Positions 53,541 to 64,000 of a DNA stretch of 64,000 nucleotides are shown here, one piece after another. The first letter of the stretch is position 1. Every line of letters begins with the position of its first letter. The notes beneath the pieces are model-generated. The model worked only from the letters and a program-made list of their open reading frames with translations. It made no database searches and had not been told where the DNA came from. The position numbers were made by a program, and so were the translations under genes. Where the stretch lies: the NCBI GenBank assembly GCA_013368315.1, contig JAACJM010000087.1, forward strand, positions 272,802-336,801, written 5' to 3'. This DNA comes from Tetrapyrgos nigripes (Eukaryota; Basidiomycota; Agaricomycetes; Agaricales; Campanellaceae).

Positions 53541-54745
53541 CAACGGCTTGATTGTAGCAGCCAAAAATCCTCATGTTATGGCCAATTGCCTTGAGGCTTA
53601 CTGCTGAATACATCTGTACTATCTGATTATAACAGTGAGTGGTCAAAATGTTACGGCCAACTGCCTGGAGGCTTACTGCTGAGTACACCTGTATTATCTG
53701 ATTGTAATGGTGAGCGGTCAAAAAAATCCTCATGGCATAATGGTAGCAGTGAGCAGCCACAAATCTAGTGGCCAAAATTCCTCATGTTACGGCCAACTGC
53801 CTTAAGGCTTACTGCTGAGTACATCTGTACTATTTGATTATAATGGTGAGTAGTCAAAATGTTACAGCATAGGGGGTGAATGTCAAACGTTACTGGGGAA
53901 AGGTGCCACTGCTTCGCATGGCAAATTACGAGGCCTGTTTAAGTAAACTGGTTTCGTATGCAGTAAAAAATTCTTTTAATTAGATAGAGCCCAATACTGT
54001 ACCATTTAATGTAACGGTGCCTTTAAATGACCTTGGATTAGAGGTAGCCATAGTGATTCAGAGTCTCAGAGAGCGGCTCTTGATGACTTTCAACGGCTGT
54101 TGTGGGAAGGTAAACGCGTCTGAAGCGTCGTGCTGGTTGGTGGACCTGGTGCGGGGCCTGGTGTGGAGGGAAGGCTGGAATGACGTCAGTTGAGCGTCAG
54201 CTGAAATGGCAGTGTTCGGGCACTTCGGAGCGCTGAGGTGGCATGTAAAAGTTAGAACCCGTGAGAAAGTTTGGTGGGCCGACATAAGTTAACTCAGCCT
54301 AAAGGGCCTCATAACAGGTGAACATCAAAATATGCATGTTACGGCCAACGTCTCGAGGCTTTCTGATTGTAATGTACGTGTCAAAATTCAAAAGATGTAC
54401 AGCCAATGTCTCAAGGCTTTCATGGCATAATGGTAGCGGTGAGCAGCCACAAATCCAGCGGCCAAAAATCCTCATGTTACGGCCAACTGCCTTAAGGCTT
54501 ACTGCTGAGTACATCTGTACTATTTGATTATAATGGCGAGTATTCAAAATGTTACAGCATAGGGGGTGAACGTCAAACGTTACAGGTGAACATCAAAATA
54601 TGTATGTTACAGCCAACGTCTCGAGACTTTCTGATTGTAATGTACATGTCAAAATTCAAAATATATACGGCCAACATCTCGAGGCTTTCTGATTGTAACG
54701 GTGAACAAAATGTTACGGCCAACTGCCTTGAGGCTTACTGAACGT
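53525..54745. repeat. Higher-order tandem repeat (TGTTACGGCCAACTGCCTT type)
   Basis: Monomers of roughly 75 bp (TGTTACGGCCAACTGCCTTG, GGCTTACTGCTGAGTACATC, TGTACTATTTGATTATAATG, GTGAGTGGTCAAAA) and related shorter ones are arranged in larger blocks. A nearly identical block occurs at about 53740-53892 plus 54315-54400 and again at about 54420-54640. One block is split by a Helitron. Confidence 0.8.
53893..54314 (-). mobile_element. Non-autonomous Helitron2-like element, ~422 bp
   Basis: On the minus strand it starts TTATGAGGCCCTTTAGGCTG and ends GGCCTCGTAATTTGCCATGC..., hairpin, CTTTCCCCAG. Flanks AAACGTTAC and AGGTGAACATC are contiguous in the tandem copy at about 54573-54592, giving an empty site and locating the insertion to within two bases (GT/AC shared). 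No target duplication is detectable beyond that ambiguity, as expected for Helitrons. Confidence 0.85.
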
Positions 54746-54759
54746 GGTGAGTGGCCAAT

Positions 54760-56592
54760 GATCGTTCAACATGCTTTGCAGTATATCATACCTCTGCTGG
54801 ACTATAAAAGCTATCCTGCTACTGCATTATCTACACAATCATGGGCTTCAATAAACCAAACTGTTCGTACAATTATTTATCAACTTGTATCAAACTGACT
54901 CTTTTCTTCTTCAGCTCCATTGGAGAAAATTACCCCAGATATCACCAAATATTGGAATTATGGATGGGATGATGTCAAGATCTTGCGTACTCTTAAGGAT
55001 GATCATTGCTTTGACACTGAAAAATATGGTCTAGGGTACGAAATCTACTTCATGTCTGGGGTATGTTCAGCTAAATTTCAACTCTACAGAATCAGGGAAT
55101 CTCTGGGATTGATTAGGACTAGAAGTGCTGGTATTTCAGTTTTCTATTGTGCTCAATGTGACTGTATCAATTCTAACTGTCTGTATACCAGAATACCAAG
55201 TCTCTAATATCATTAAGCCCATGACAGAGTTGCGACAAATGTTTCCAATGGCTGGTTGGAATGATATGAAGAAACGCCTAAAGCATGACTATAATATGGA
55301 GGTGACCAGGTATGTGCTCAGTCAATTTATGAAAATATTGAATTGAGAGATATTACAGGAAGGTGATTATTGGATATATGCAAGAGTATGAGCCAGATCT
55401 TCTCCGGGGATACAAGCGAAGGCAGCTTTAGACAACATGTATTCTGGGCTGCTGGAGTGAATGATGTGTGGTGTGTTGATCAGCATGATAAGCTTAAGAA
55501 GCATGGCCTGGCACTTCATACTGGTTCGTAAATTAAATTATAGAAACCTGAAGAAATTGTGATTCTGATCAATTTTTGGATTATACTCTAGGCAAGATGA
55601 AATGGCTGAAGGTTTGGTGGACAAACTTAAATCCTCATCTCATATTTCACTATTATCTTGATTGTATAAAGAGTGATGGCTGTAAGTGCAATGCTTCTAA
55701 GGTTATAAACTCCCAATTGAATGTCTGTATTTTAGATGTACCTCTGATTACACAGAGTGACCCAGGCCCAGAAAACTTTTGTTTGGCTAAAGGACACTCC
55801 TTTATTCGACAGAGTCTTGATCCTTCACTTGAAGGCACATTGCAATATCGATATATGAAGGAAAAAAATAATATCCCTCCAGAGATTGTCTGGTCAAATC
55901 TGCAACGTAACTTTATGCCAGGATTTGAGGACATTTTATCAAACCCCAATGTCGACTACAGCTGTGACAATGCACTTCAATAGTGAGTTTGAATTTAAGC
56001 AAGAGCCCCAATAAGTGCTGACTCATTTTCCTAGTAATGTATTCAAATGGGTATTTATTCCTTGGTTTCAAGCAGAACTGGATCACTATGTCTACCTTGT
56101 GAACAATACTGCAAAAAGGGCCCAGAAACACAAGATTTTTCCCCATGGTCCTCCTAATGATATTGATGCCCATCCAGAGGGGTACCATGTATGTGATTTC
56201 AAGGTGAGTGATTCTGTTCTAGCCATTGGTGTAATCTCACCCTAGGTTGGCAGGTTTTGATTGATTCAGAGGGAGATTATATCAAGAGAGCTGAACAGCT
56301 TTATGCCCCTCCTGATCATGAAGTATTTCAGCTTGTTGATCCTGAATTTCAGCGCTGCATCTCAGCTTACCATGTTCAGCTGGATTCACCCACTATAACT
56401 CATCACAATGTGTGGAATGTGTATGAGGACTTGCTGTCTATGTTTGAGGCTAACATTCCCCTTGTGGAGACCCTTTGTCTGCAGCCTTATGTTGATGACA
56501 GGGAGATATTTGTGAATGAATTGCGTGAGGCTCTTCAGTGTGACCTTGGAGATGTCATTGAAGAACTTGTGCCTCTGGGATATAATGAATAG
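54760..56592 (+). CDS. Integrase-core (DDE) transposase-like protein, multi-exon
   Basis: Exons in order: a possible first block VQHALQYIIPLLDYKSYPAT (54760-54890); KITPDITKYWNYGWDDVKIL...EKYGLG (from ~54920); SNIIKPMTELRQMFPMAGWN...DYNMEVTR; HVFWAAGVNDVWCVDQHDKL (about 55435-55525, in another frame); KMKWLKVWWTNLNPHLIFHY; then 55730-55983 with VPLITQSDPGPENFCLA and PEIVWSNLQRNFMPGFEDIL; 56033-56202 VFKWVFIPWFQAELDHYVYL; and 56257-56592 to the stop. DQHD, the Asp in SDPGPEN and the Glu in PEIVW fit a DDE triad of the rve-type family widespread in Agaricomycetes. Most introns are 40-60 bases with GT-AG. The first junction is uncertain and one short intron near 55370-55435 needs a frame adjustment, so intactness is unproven. 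Confidence 0.7.
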
Positions 56593-57967
56593 ACAGGCTA
56601 TTTGGGGGGTTTTAATGGAGGCTTAGGCTTAGGTGAAGATCAAGAGAAGAGGATATAGCAGATGGAGTAGTGGCATTCAGTTCAGATGAGGAGTCTAGTG
56701 ATAACTAGTCCTGTATCCTGTAGTAGCCACATCTGTCAATTTCAATTTCTGAACTAACCTTCTGAGTTGCAATGTTTCTGCGCGATTTTCAGGATTTAGA
56801 CCAGGAGTAGGATGTAGATTTACCATTCTACATGTCCAGGGGAGTTATTTTTGGGAAAATGAGTCCAAAGGCTCTTAAAGTGTAAGTCGTGTCGCCTGTT
56901 ACAGTGCGGTACGGCAATTGCCGAAAGATTTCCCCCGGGTCCTTCTGAGCGGTTTTGGGCCGTCGTCTGAGGATAAAAATGGGTTCCGAGTACTTCGTCA
57001 GCTGACATAGGTGCCATAAATGAAGAATAAAGACCATGAACAAAAAAATCATGCAGAGGAACAACAAAGGAATGTAAAAGACGTGCGAGTACCTGATTTC
57101 CTTTTTTGGGCTATGTGTAATAAGCCGCTGACGGCTAAAGCAGACAACCGAATACATTCCACAGACTCCATATACGTCTGTGGAATGTATTCGGTCTGCC
57201 GAAGAGGCAGAGTAAACATGAGTAAACAGCACATGTATAATAATTTATTCAAAAATCGAAGTGTCAGGGTCCTACTGCCTTATTTATGCTCCATCACCGC
57301 GCTTATGCTCGCTTAAGTGAGCAAGCCCTTCCTGCTTGAGCGGGCCCTTCCTGCTTTCCATAGTAGTCTACCTCGACTACGCTGTAGCCACTTTGACCCA
57401 AAACGCGGTGACTGGGGCCCTCAAAGATGATGCACCGCCACTGGTCGGGTTACAGCCACTGTCCGAAATTGGAAGGCGGCCTCAGGCCTGAATCCGCGGC
57501 CGCCTGATATACTTCGCTCCCCCATTATAGCATTTGGGTTTTACTCGGGCCGAAGGCCCCAAATGCGAAGCATTTTAAACGTTGAACACCATTTCCAATT
57601 TCCTTTTCTGGTGTGATCGTTCCCTTTTAGGCAAATATTTGCTGTTGCTTGGCTGTACCTTTCCCGGCTTGCCGCTGGCATGGCACATCTTTCATTTTTC
57701 ACTATCCTCGCGTCACTGGTTCCACCAGTGACCAAGGTGGCCGCCGATTTGCCCCGCCGCCTCTCTGTGCCAGTTCCAGGTGATGCTTTGTTCTTCTCAT
57801 CCATGTTTGTGGCTTTACTAAGGATTCGAGGGCGGAGCGGATGACGTCTATGAAACGGGAATATGGAAGCCGGAGAGGAGCGACGGCTGGGTCACTTGTA
57901 CAAGTATAAATAACTGCAATAATAACCTAAAAAGACATAAAGGAATGGCGTGCACATCAATCTACCC
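56593..57967. other. Spacer with a long hairpin and a dispersed repeat
   Basis: No supported gene. It contains the hairpin at 57148-57194 and, near 57335-57375, an inverted copy of 49640-49685. Confidence 0.45.
57148..57194. repeat. Perfect hairpin with 19-bp arms
   Basis: CCGAATACATTCCACAGAC, a 9-base loop TCCATATAC, then the exact inverse. Pairing can extend past a short bulge to GCAGA / TCTGC. No gene is attached to it. Confidence 0.85.
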
Positions 57968-60900
57968 TCACAACTTCCAACCCCCAGTCAATCCCATCAC
58001 ATTCTCCGGATCCACAGCAGCCCTAATCTCCCTCAATCTCGGCAGACTCTCCCCATACATCAACTCAAGCGGTGTCCCCTCCAACGCATAATTCGGATAC
58101 CTCAAATCATCGGCCTTACTCTCCCCTTCCTCAATCGCCCTATCCTGAATAACCTTGGAAAGATCCTTCAACGCCCCTTGGAAGTACTCAAAATCATCGT
58201 ATCATCGAATAAGATCGGTATAGGAAATCTGCGGGTACCCCATGCGGGTCTGCGGTGGCTGCGGTACCATTAAATATTTGAGTTCAGCATTATATGGCAT
58301 ACATACGAGCATTTGTAACATAGTAGAGAGACATAAAAGTGAATATAGAGCTTGTAGATAGACTTCAACGAAGTGTAGTGAAACTCAAATGTACATGGAT
58401 AAGCACAGCCACTCACTCCCATCTGCAGTAGTCTCATTCCTAACTCGAGTATTTCTCTACAAAGCAGCCTAGATATTTTTGCCAAAAGCTTATTGCATGC
58501 ACTAGAGACTATTTCATTCTCTGCATGCCAATATTCTATGAATTATGTACCCAAATTACCCTTAGACTTGAAATGAAGCCTGCATCAATAAAACTCTTCG
58601 TGGTTCGCAGTGTAAATGCAACATACTCATTCTAATACATCACTGAGTCAATGTTTCAAGTGTTCAACAAAGTAATTTGTTCATCCCAATTCTAGAAAAG
58701 TCAAGATCAATGTGAATTCAGCCCAAGGTTTTACTAGAATTTATGATAGAAATTTACTTCTACACATTGAGCATGTCAAGGTACTGGCTATTAGTACAGA
58801 AGCTACAGCATTCCTTGTTTTCAAACTGTTAGATGTTGTGTGGATGTTAGTAATGCTCACGAATGGTACCCGCATGGTACCCGCAGTGGCTGTGCACATG
58901 CGGGTACCCATGCGGTACCATGCGGGTACCTATGCGGGTACTCATGTTTCTTGCCTTGATGTTGTATGAGAGTCCGTTTGAAGAGAATGAACGGCTATTT
59001 GCACATACATACTACTGTCCTGGCATGAATGAAAGCTCAGTCTCTCTGACCAAAAAAAATCCAGAAGAAATCCAAAAAAAAAAATAAATAGAAAATGTCA
59101 AATCTGGTGTTAGATTTTTTGGCTGTAATTTGTGACTGAACTGCCTTTCATGCTGGTACACTAACCTGCCTGCTAAAGTAGCATCAACAGCGGGCCGTAT
59201 GATGCTTTTACCAAGCCATTTCTACAAAAAGAATATTCTATGCAACTAAGGCTATGTAACGTTGGATACTCATACTTACAAGCAGTCCCATTTGCAGAGA
59301 AGGGCAAAAGTAAGTGCAGAGTGGGTCAGAAAGTGTCAATGATAGGTGATGCTGAGTCTTGCATATACCACATAAAATCCCATCATTTTTGTATGAATGA
59401 TTTTACCTCAATACCGACAGCGCTTTCTGTTCTTTGTGAAATTGCTACACAACAGACTCTGCATTTTGAAAGGACTATCTACACAATAAAAAGAGCAATT
59501 AGAAGGCTTAATCAACTAAGATTCTACATGATAAGCAAAGGGTAATGGGTACCCGCATCACCCGCATCACCCGCATGTACCCGCTGTGTACCCGCATGGG
59601 GTACCCGCAGATTTCTGATACCCGGAATAAGATCCAGGGATTACACGGCGTCACTTCACGACATGGAGAATGGGGGTAGGCAGAGGGAACCGAATGTTGG
59701 AACATGCCATGGAAAAGCTCGAGGTTGATGAGAACAGTGCTGATGGAGCGGTTATCGGAGATGGCTTGGGTGTAGGTGAGGTTGGCTTGGGTTTTAAATG
59801 CAGAGATGAGTGGTTCTGTGTAGTGGACGATGGGAACGACGTCGTAGAAGCCCCCGGGGATGCTAGAATGATGAACATGATTTCATTGAGGTTAGTGGAG
59901 ATACTTTGTAGAGCACAGATGTAGTATGATATGGGATCACTCACGTATCGCCAAGGACATTGAGCAGACTTAAGAACTCAGTGAAAGAACCTCCTTCGAC
60001 GAGATTGCTAGAGTTGTTGGGAATCTGAAGGAATGGCTGGAAGACATCGGGAACAGTAGGTCCGTCGTGGAAGAGGATGACTTGCCAGAGGGACTGTAAT
60101 AAAAATCAGGATAGGTAGTTTACCAGCATAACTTTCTCCGAGGCACACACCTGTCCTCCAGTTATCGTGAATCCAGCGTTGAGCTGAGACTTTTTATCCT
60201 TGTTATTAAGACTAAAATCAGCTATGGCCCTGGCGACAGGATCTTCTCCAGCCGAGTCATCGACGTTGTAAACTACGATACCTCCCTGCTAAAATCAGTA
60301 CCGATACCCAGCCCAAACCTTCAGTAACACGCACCCAAACACTAGACAGCGGATACGCTTTCACAGTGAACGAAGTAACGATACCAAAGTTGTTCAATCC
60401 ACCCCTCAATCCAAACATCAGATCCGGGTGAGCCGCATCGGTGACCGTGACAAACGTTCCATTGGGAAGAACAACATCAAGCGAGACGATGTTATCAATT
60501 GCAAGTCCGTATTGATTAGTGATCCAGCTGTAGCCGCCCCCCAAGACAAGACCAACACCTAGAGAGAGGAGACAGGGAGAAAGATCAGTCAATGATTAGT
60601 ATCGCCAGTTTAGACGACGCACCAACACCAGCAGCACGAGCCCCAACAACAGAGACATTAAACTGTTCCAGATACTCGTATATTTCATCAAACGAAAGCC
60701 CAGGACCAAACGTCGCAGTAGAGGCTTCAAGATCGTAAGACACGTCGGTGAAGCCTGACAAGGCGATTTGTACCCCAACAGTCGAGCTGTGTCCCACATT
60801 GTTTGCATGACCGCTACCCTTGACCTATCATGGAAGTAATTCAGCAGACTCTTGGTAAGGTGGTGAACAAGGACGAGCACTCACCGCGAAAGGCGCTCGG

Positions 60901-61295
60901 ATATCTTCCCTGCCAACGATCTTAAGCTGTCAAGGGTATACTGGTAAGCTCCTCCTTAATCGTCTTTGATGAGGAACTTACAATTGTGGCAACTTCATTT
61001 GCAGACGTGGGTGCAACACTACAGGTCGAGTTTTGGGAGCTGGTGGGTTCAAAGTGAGCGATTGCCTCTGCGTAAGCGGCCGATCCTGCAAGAGAGTGAC
61101 CGTGAGATAAAGAATCAGAACACCTGAATCATGCTCCGCCGACGGGCGCGTAGCTATACCAGAAGTTGAGCACTGACCTGGAAAAGAGACGTTATCACCA
61201 AGCTCACTTTGAAGTAGAGAGCAAGCTGTATCGGCTGATCCTTGACAATGTGCTACGGCAATGCCGGACAGCACTAGTATAGCAATTTTCATCAT
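57968..61295 (-). pseudogene. Secreted FAD-dependent oxidase (FAD_binding_4/BBE type), disrupted
   Basis: Start chosen at MMKIAILVLSGIAVAHCQG (61295), a clear signal peptide. Exons: 61295-61178, 61085-60982, 60926-60886, 60824-60623, 60558-60335, 60285-60151, 60093-59945, 59862-59625, then 58206-57968 after an insertion. All introns are GT-AG. The FAD-binding domain shows VKGSGHANNVGHSST (putative flavin-linkage His), ATFGPGLSFDEIYEYL, GVGLVLGGGYSWITNQYGLA and LMFGLRGGLNNFGIVTSF. The C-terminal BBE-like end is GTPLELMYGE...PENVMGLTGGWKL. It would oxidise small alcohols, sugars or alkaloid-like substrates outside the cell; substrate unknown. A 1.4-kb insertion splits the last exon, and an adjacent 8-bp tandem duplication (CGATGATA type) shifts the frame. 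Confidence 0.88.
58207..59633. mobile_element. Mutator-like (MULE) non-autonomous insertion, 9-bp target duplication
   Basis: Element 58216-59624 is flanked by GAATAAGAT at 58207-58215 and 59625-59633. Its ends are inverted repeats: CGGTATAGGAAATCTGCGGG on the left and, inverted, CGGGTATCAGAAATCTGCGG on the right, then GTACCCCATGCGGGT in both. GCGGGTACC words recur subterminally and in the interior (58865-58945, 59547-59608). No transposase is recognised. A 9-bp duplication with longer inverted ends suggests Mutator-like; assignment from structure only. Confidence 0.75.
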
Positions 61296-62107
61296 CTTCG
61301 TCTGAGTAGAAAAAAAGATAAAAGAAAATTGAGGACCGTAAGCTGGTTTGAGTGGTGATTCGGTTAGTCCTTCATCGATCATCATTTATAGCATCAGAGG
61401 CAGTGTTATTTGCACGGGTGCAGATCTTAGGTGAGTGTTCGCCGACAGGTACGGGTCCACGATTCATACGGAATTTTACCGTGCTAACTTCGCCATAACG
61501 CCTTTGAAAACCGAGGAGCGCGGGCTTCCCTCTACCCTTCATAACTACCCGCTGGACGATACCCGTGCAATTCAGTAAACTCCACCAAACCCAAAGACGG
61601 TGAACTTGGCATGACATAGGGTCTGGAGATGTTTTGTTTCAAGAGTCGCAAGTAAGAATATGTATCTCCCTTGGTCTGAAAGTGTCAATGTAAGTACGCA
61701 CAGTTAAGTACTGTTTGGAGTTGACTCAAATGTCTCTTTGATATCAGCACACTGTTCATGGCATTTCCATAGGCCAGCAGTAGCAGCAACATTATCGCAT
61801 CCCCATAAAAAGTAATTAAATGATATGACACGGGAGCCACTGATGTCTATATCTATTCGTAAATATACTGTCCATCGACAAACTATTCTGTATGCTACTT
61901 TCCATCAGATTGATACATCATATGGTCAATTAGATCCGAGTCTAATGAACTATCTTAGACTCATGTTCCCTCCTTGTGTGACGGATTGTTTCAAATGATG
62001 ATCAAAATCTTAAAATTAAGGTCAGCTCGAGACTGTTAAATACTATGATCACGTTGCTTGATCACAGTTCGAATCTTCTTGTCTTCCCCTACCTGATTTC
62101 CACTACC
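61296..62107. other. Intergenic region between divergent host-type genes
   Basis: No gene recognised. It should contain the promoters of the minus-strand oxidase and the plus-strand DUF6534 gene; TTATAGCATC near 61386 is unremarkable. Confidence 0.5.
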
Positions 62108-63819
62108 ATGAGCACACCCGCCCTTCCTACTAACCTAACAGACAGCTATGGTTGCTTGTTGACAGGTGTTTTCTTAAGCTGTGTTCTCTATGGCGTGTCC
62201 TGTTTGCAAACGTAAATTTTGTGTTGACTTCTACCAAGTCCGGTAACGCTGACATTTACATGACAGATTTATTTATGTATCTCGGTATGTGCAATAGGTG
62301 TTTTTTAATCACGGTTCTTAACTGTCTTCCTAGATACTGGAATACGGACCCTTGGAAAAGAAAAAGCCTTGCAAGTTACCTTCCACAGATTCGTTACAAA
62401 TAAATAATCGATAACTATCGCTAAACTAGGTTCTTTTTGTTGGGTGAGTCACTTCTGTGTCTTTCTCAGTCTAACGTTTTAAATGCTTGACAGACTGGTA
62501 GACACCGCCAACCAATGCTTGGTAATCCAGAGTGGTATGTAGACTTGAAGTCAGCCATTCCTATAATTCATGTAACTGCTTAGTGTTCCCTGCATTAATT
62601 CAGAACTATGGCAACCTTGCAGAAGTGGGCGCTATACATCCGTAAGTTGTCTGATCCCAAGACATTTAGCATTTCTAATCAAAACATGTAGGGCTATGAC
62701 TGTAAGAATTGTTTTATTTTATAATCCTAACCTTATTGTGATTAACATGAATTCTACAAGCATCATGCCTGGGTTTCTGTAGGTTTAGAATGCTCCTTAC
62801 ATTGTCTGTTCTGATAAACAGAATAGCAAATAGTAGCATTCTGTGTTCAGTGCTTCTTTATATACCGACTCTGGCTCTGTATGTTTTTCTAACATCACAT
62901 ACGAGGTCTCACCACTTATTTGAATGTTACAGTCAGCAAGAACTGGTTTTTTGCTATTCCAATGGTGATATATCTTCTAGTAATTGGTCACAGTTGCTTA
63001 CACACTCTTTTAGTTCATCATGTCCCTTTACCAACTCAGTAAGCCTATTTATCCACAACCTATGCATGCTACTAATAACTAATTTTTTTCGCTTAATAGT
63101 TGTTGTCATTCGTGAATAATCCGATCTCCTGCCTATAAATTCAATGCTAATGATGTTCTAGCATACAATATCATTCTGTCAGTGTCTTGATCTAATGGTA
63201 ACACCAATTCAGTGATAACCTCTGCGGCATAGTGTTTCTCAAGGAACCTCAAATAACCAAATTGGAGAACGTTGGGCAACCGTATGTCCCCTACTTTATT
63301 TTTCTTGGGCATATAAAGATTACTGTCATTCAGTCCACTATTATGTCACTTCGCGCTGTTAGTGCAGGAGAAGATGTCATTTTGGCTGCCGGTATGGTTG
63401 TCATGGTATTGAAGAATGGCATGACAGAGTACAAAGGGTATTGTACCTATCCTTTATGCTGTTTCAAGTTGCCAGAAATTTTAATTGAAGTGAATTAGGA
63501 CTCGAAAAATGATCTCTCGAATAATCTTTCTCACAGCTAACACTGGATTTTGGACTGCTGCTGTCGCATTTACAGAGGTTGTCCTAGTAAGTGGCATTTC
63601 AGGATTTGATTTACATTCATTGATATCAATAGATTGGTGCATACCGTGGGGACTCCAATTACGGTCATGGAGATGCCTCTTTGCAACATATACGTCAATG
63701 CATTTCTTGCCAACCTCAATGCACGTAGATATGTGCGAGGTGAATGTTATACTGAATGGCAATCTTCACCTTCCCGCATAATTGGTCCTCGTCCCGTTGG
63801 CACCCGTAACAGCTTTTGA
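62108..63819 (+). CDS. DUF6534 multi-pass membrane protein
   Basis: First exon 62108-62211 encodes MSTPALPTNLTDSYGCLLTG then VFLSCVLYGVSCLQT, the typical opening of this basidiomycete family. Later blocks match its membrane helices in order: NYGNLAEVGAIH (~62605), FCVQCFFIYRLWL (~62845), NWFFAIPMVIYLLVIGHSCL (~62945), MSLRAVSAGEDVILAAGMVV (~63340), MISRIIFLTANTGFWTAAVA (63509 on) and the signature YVNAFLANLNARRYVRGE (~63690), ending RPVGTRNSF at 63819. Function is unknown in the family; a seven-helix plasma-membrane protein is expected. Introns are short. The joins near 62800 and 63590 are not clean in my reading, so the gene may be mildly decayed or use other splice sites. Confidence 0.75.
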
Positions 63820-64000
63820 AAACAGCAGGCCGAGTGGTGAACATCTCGAATCCACTGTAGCAGTAAGTGCATATGATGAAGCATAATTCCTGAATTTCTG
63901 AATCTGCTTTCATAGCATCCCGATGGTCAAAATTGAAAACCCTGAAGACCACTGACTACTCTGATTCGATGACCAAGTATCCCAAGGTCTGAAAATTTGT
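63820..64000. other. Downstream end of window
   Basis: No feature recognised. Confidence 0.4.

Noticed and set aside
53525..54745. Array of regularly spaced repeats resembling a CRISPR
   Set aside because: Units are tandem and related throughout, with no unique spacers; the organism is a eukaryote and no cas-like gene is present.

Overview
The window looks like a repeat-dominated stretch of a basidiomycete (probably Agaricomycete) genome. Protein-coding segments are cut by many short GT-AG introns of about 50-95 bases. The two host-type genes belong to families common in mushroom-forming fungi: a secreted FAD-dependent oxidase and a DUF6534 membrane protein. Almost everything else is mobile DNA of several classes, often nested and mostly decayed. 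No CRISPR array, rRNA or tRNA gene was recognised.

Layout. 1-1170: 3' end of a Helitron whose helicase tail carries a cysteine-protease domain. 1190-2040: repeats. 1986-3745: gypsy gag-protease remnant (minus). 3746-6001: broken hAT transposase (minus) with a 660-bp non-autonomous Helitron (4432-5092) inside its intron. 6000-10530: spacer, a 150-bp satellite and Helitron debris. 10532-27830: a candidate 17.3-kb Helitron2-like element read on the minus strand. It has a Rep-helicase-protease gene at its 3' side, two captured bZIP fragments, and three spliced uncharacterised genes towards its 5' side. 28-31 kb: a Ulp1-like fragment and an inverted-repeat leader. 31074-42282: a gag-like plus tyrosine-recombinase element split by a huge palindromic (foldback) element at 31864-40546, itself split by a PIF/Harbinger-like transposon at 32766-37240. 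43-44 kb: half of a second, related foldback. 44.1-46.5 kb: copia gag with a 5' LTR. 48.8-54.8 kb: small inverted-repeat elements, a hAT derivative with an intact 8-bp target duplication, and a tandem array that took a Helitron insertion. 54.8-56.6 kb: an integrase-core (DDE) gene. 58-61.3 kb: the FAD oxidase, broken by a 1.4-kb Mutator-like insertion. 62.1-63.8 kb: the DUF6534 gene.

How the pieces fit. The autonomous Helitron, the 660-bp and 422-bp elements and several fragments share one terminal syntax: a TTACGAGGCC start, and near the 3' end the inverted copy GGCCTCGTAA, then a hairpin, then CCCCAG. The non-autonomous copies could therefore be mobilised by the large element. Target duplications, an empty-site paralogue and reading frames that rejoin on paper let several insertions be placed to the base. 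Premature stops are mostly TGA, which fits CGA-to-TGA decay, though I cannot test that without intact relatives. All family assignments are from motif recognition by eye; no search was run.
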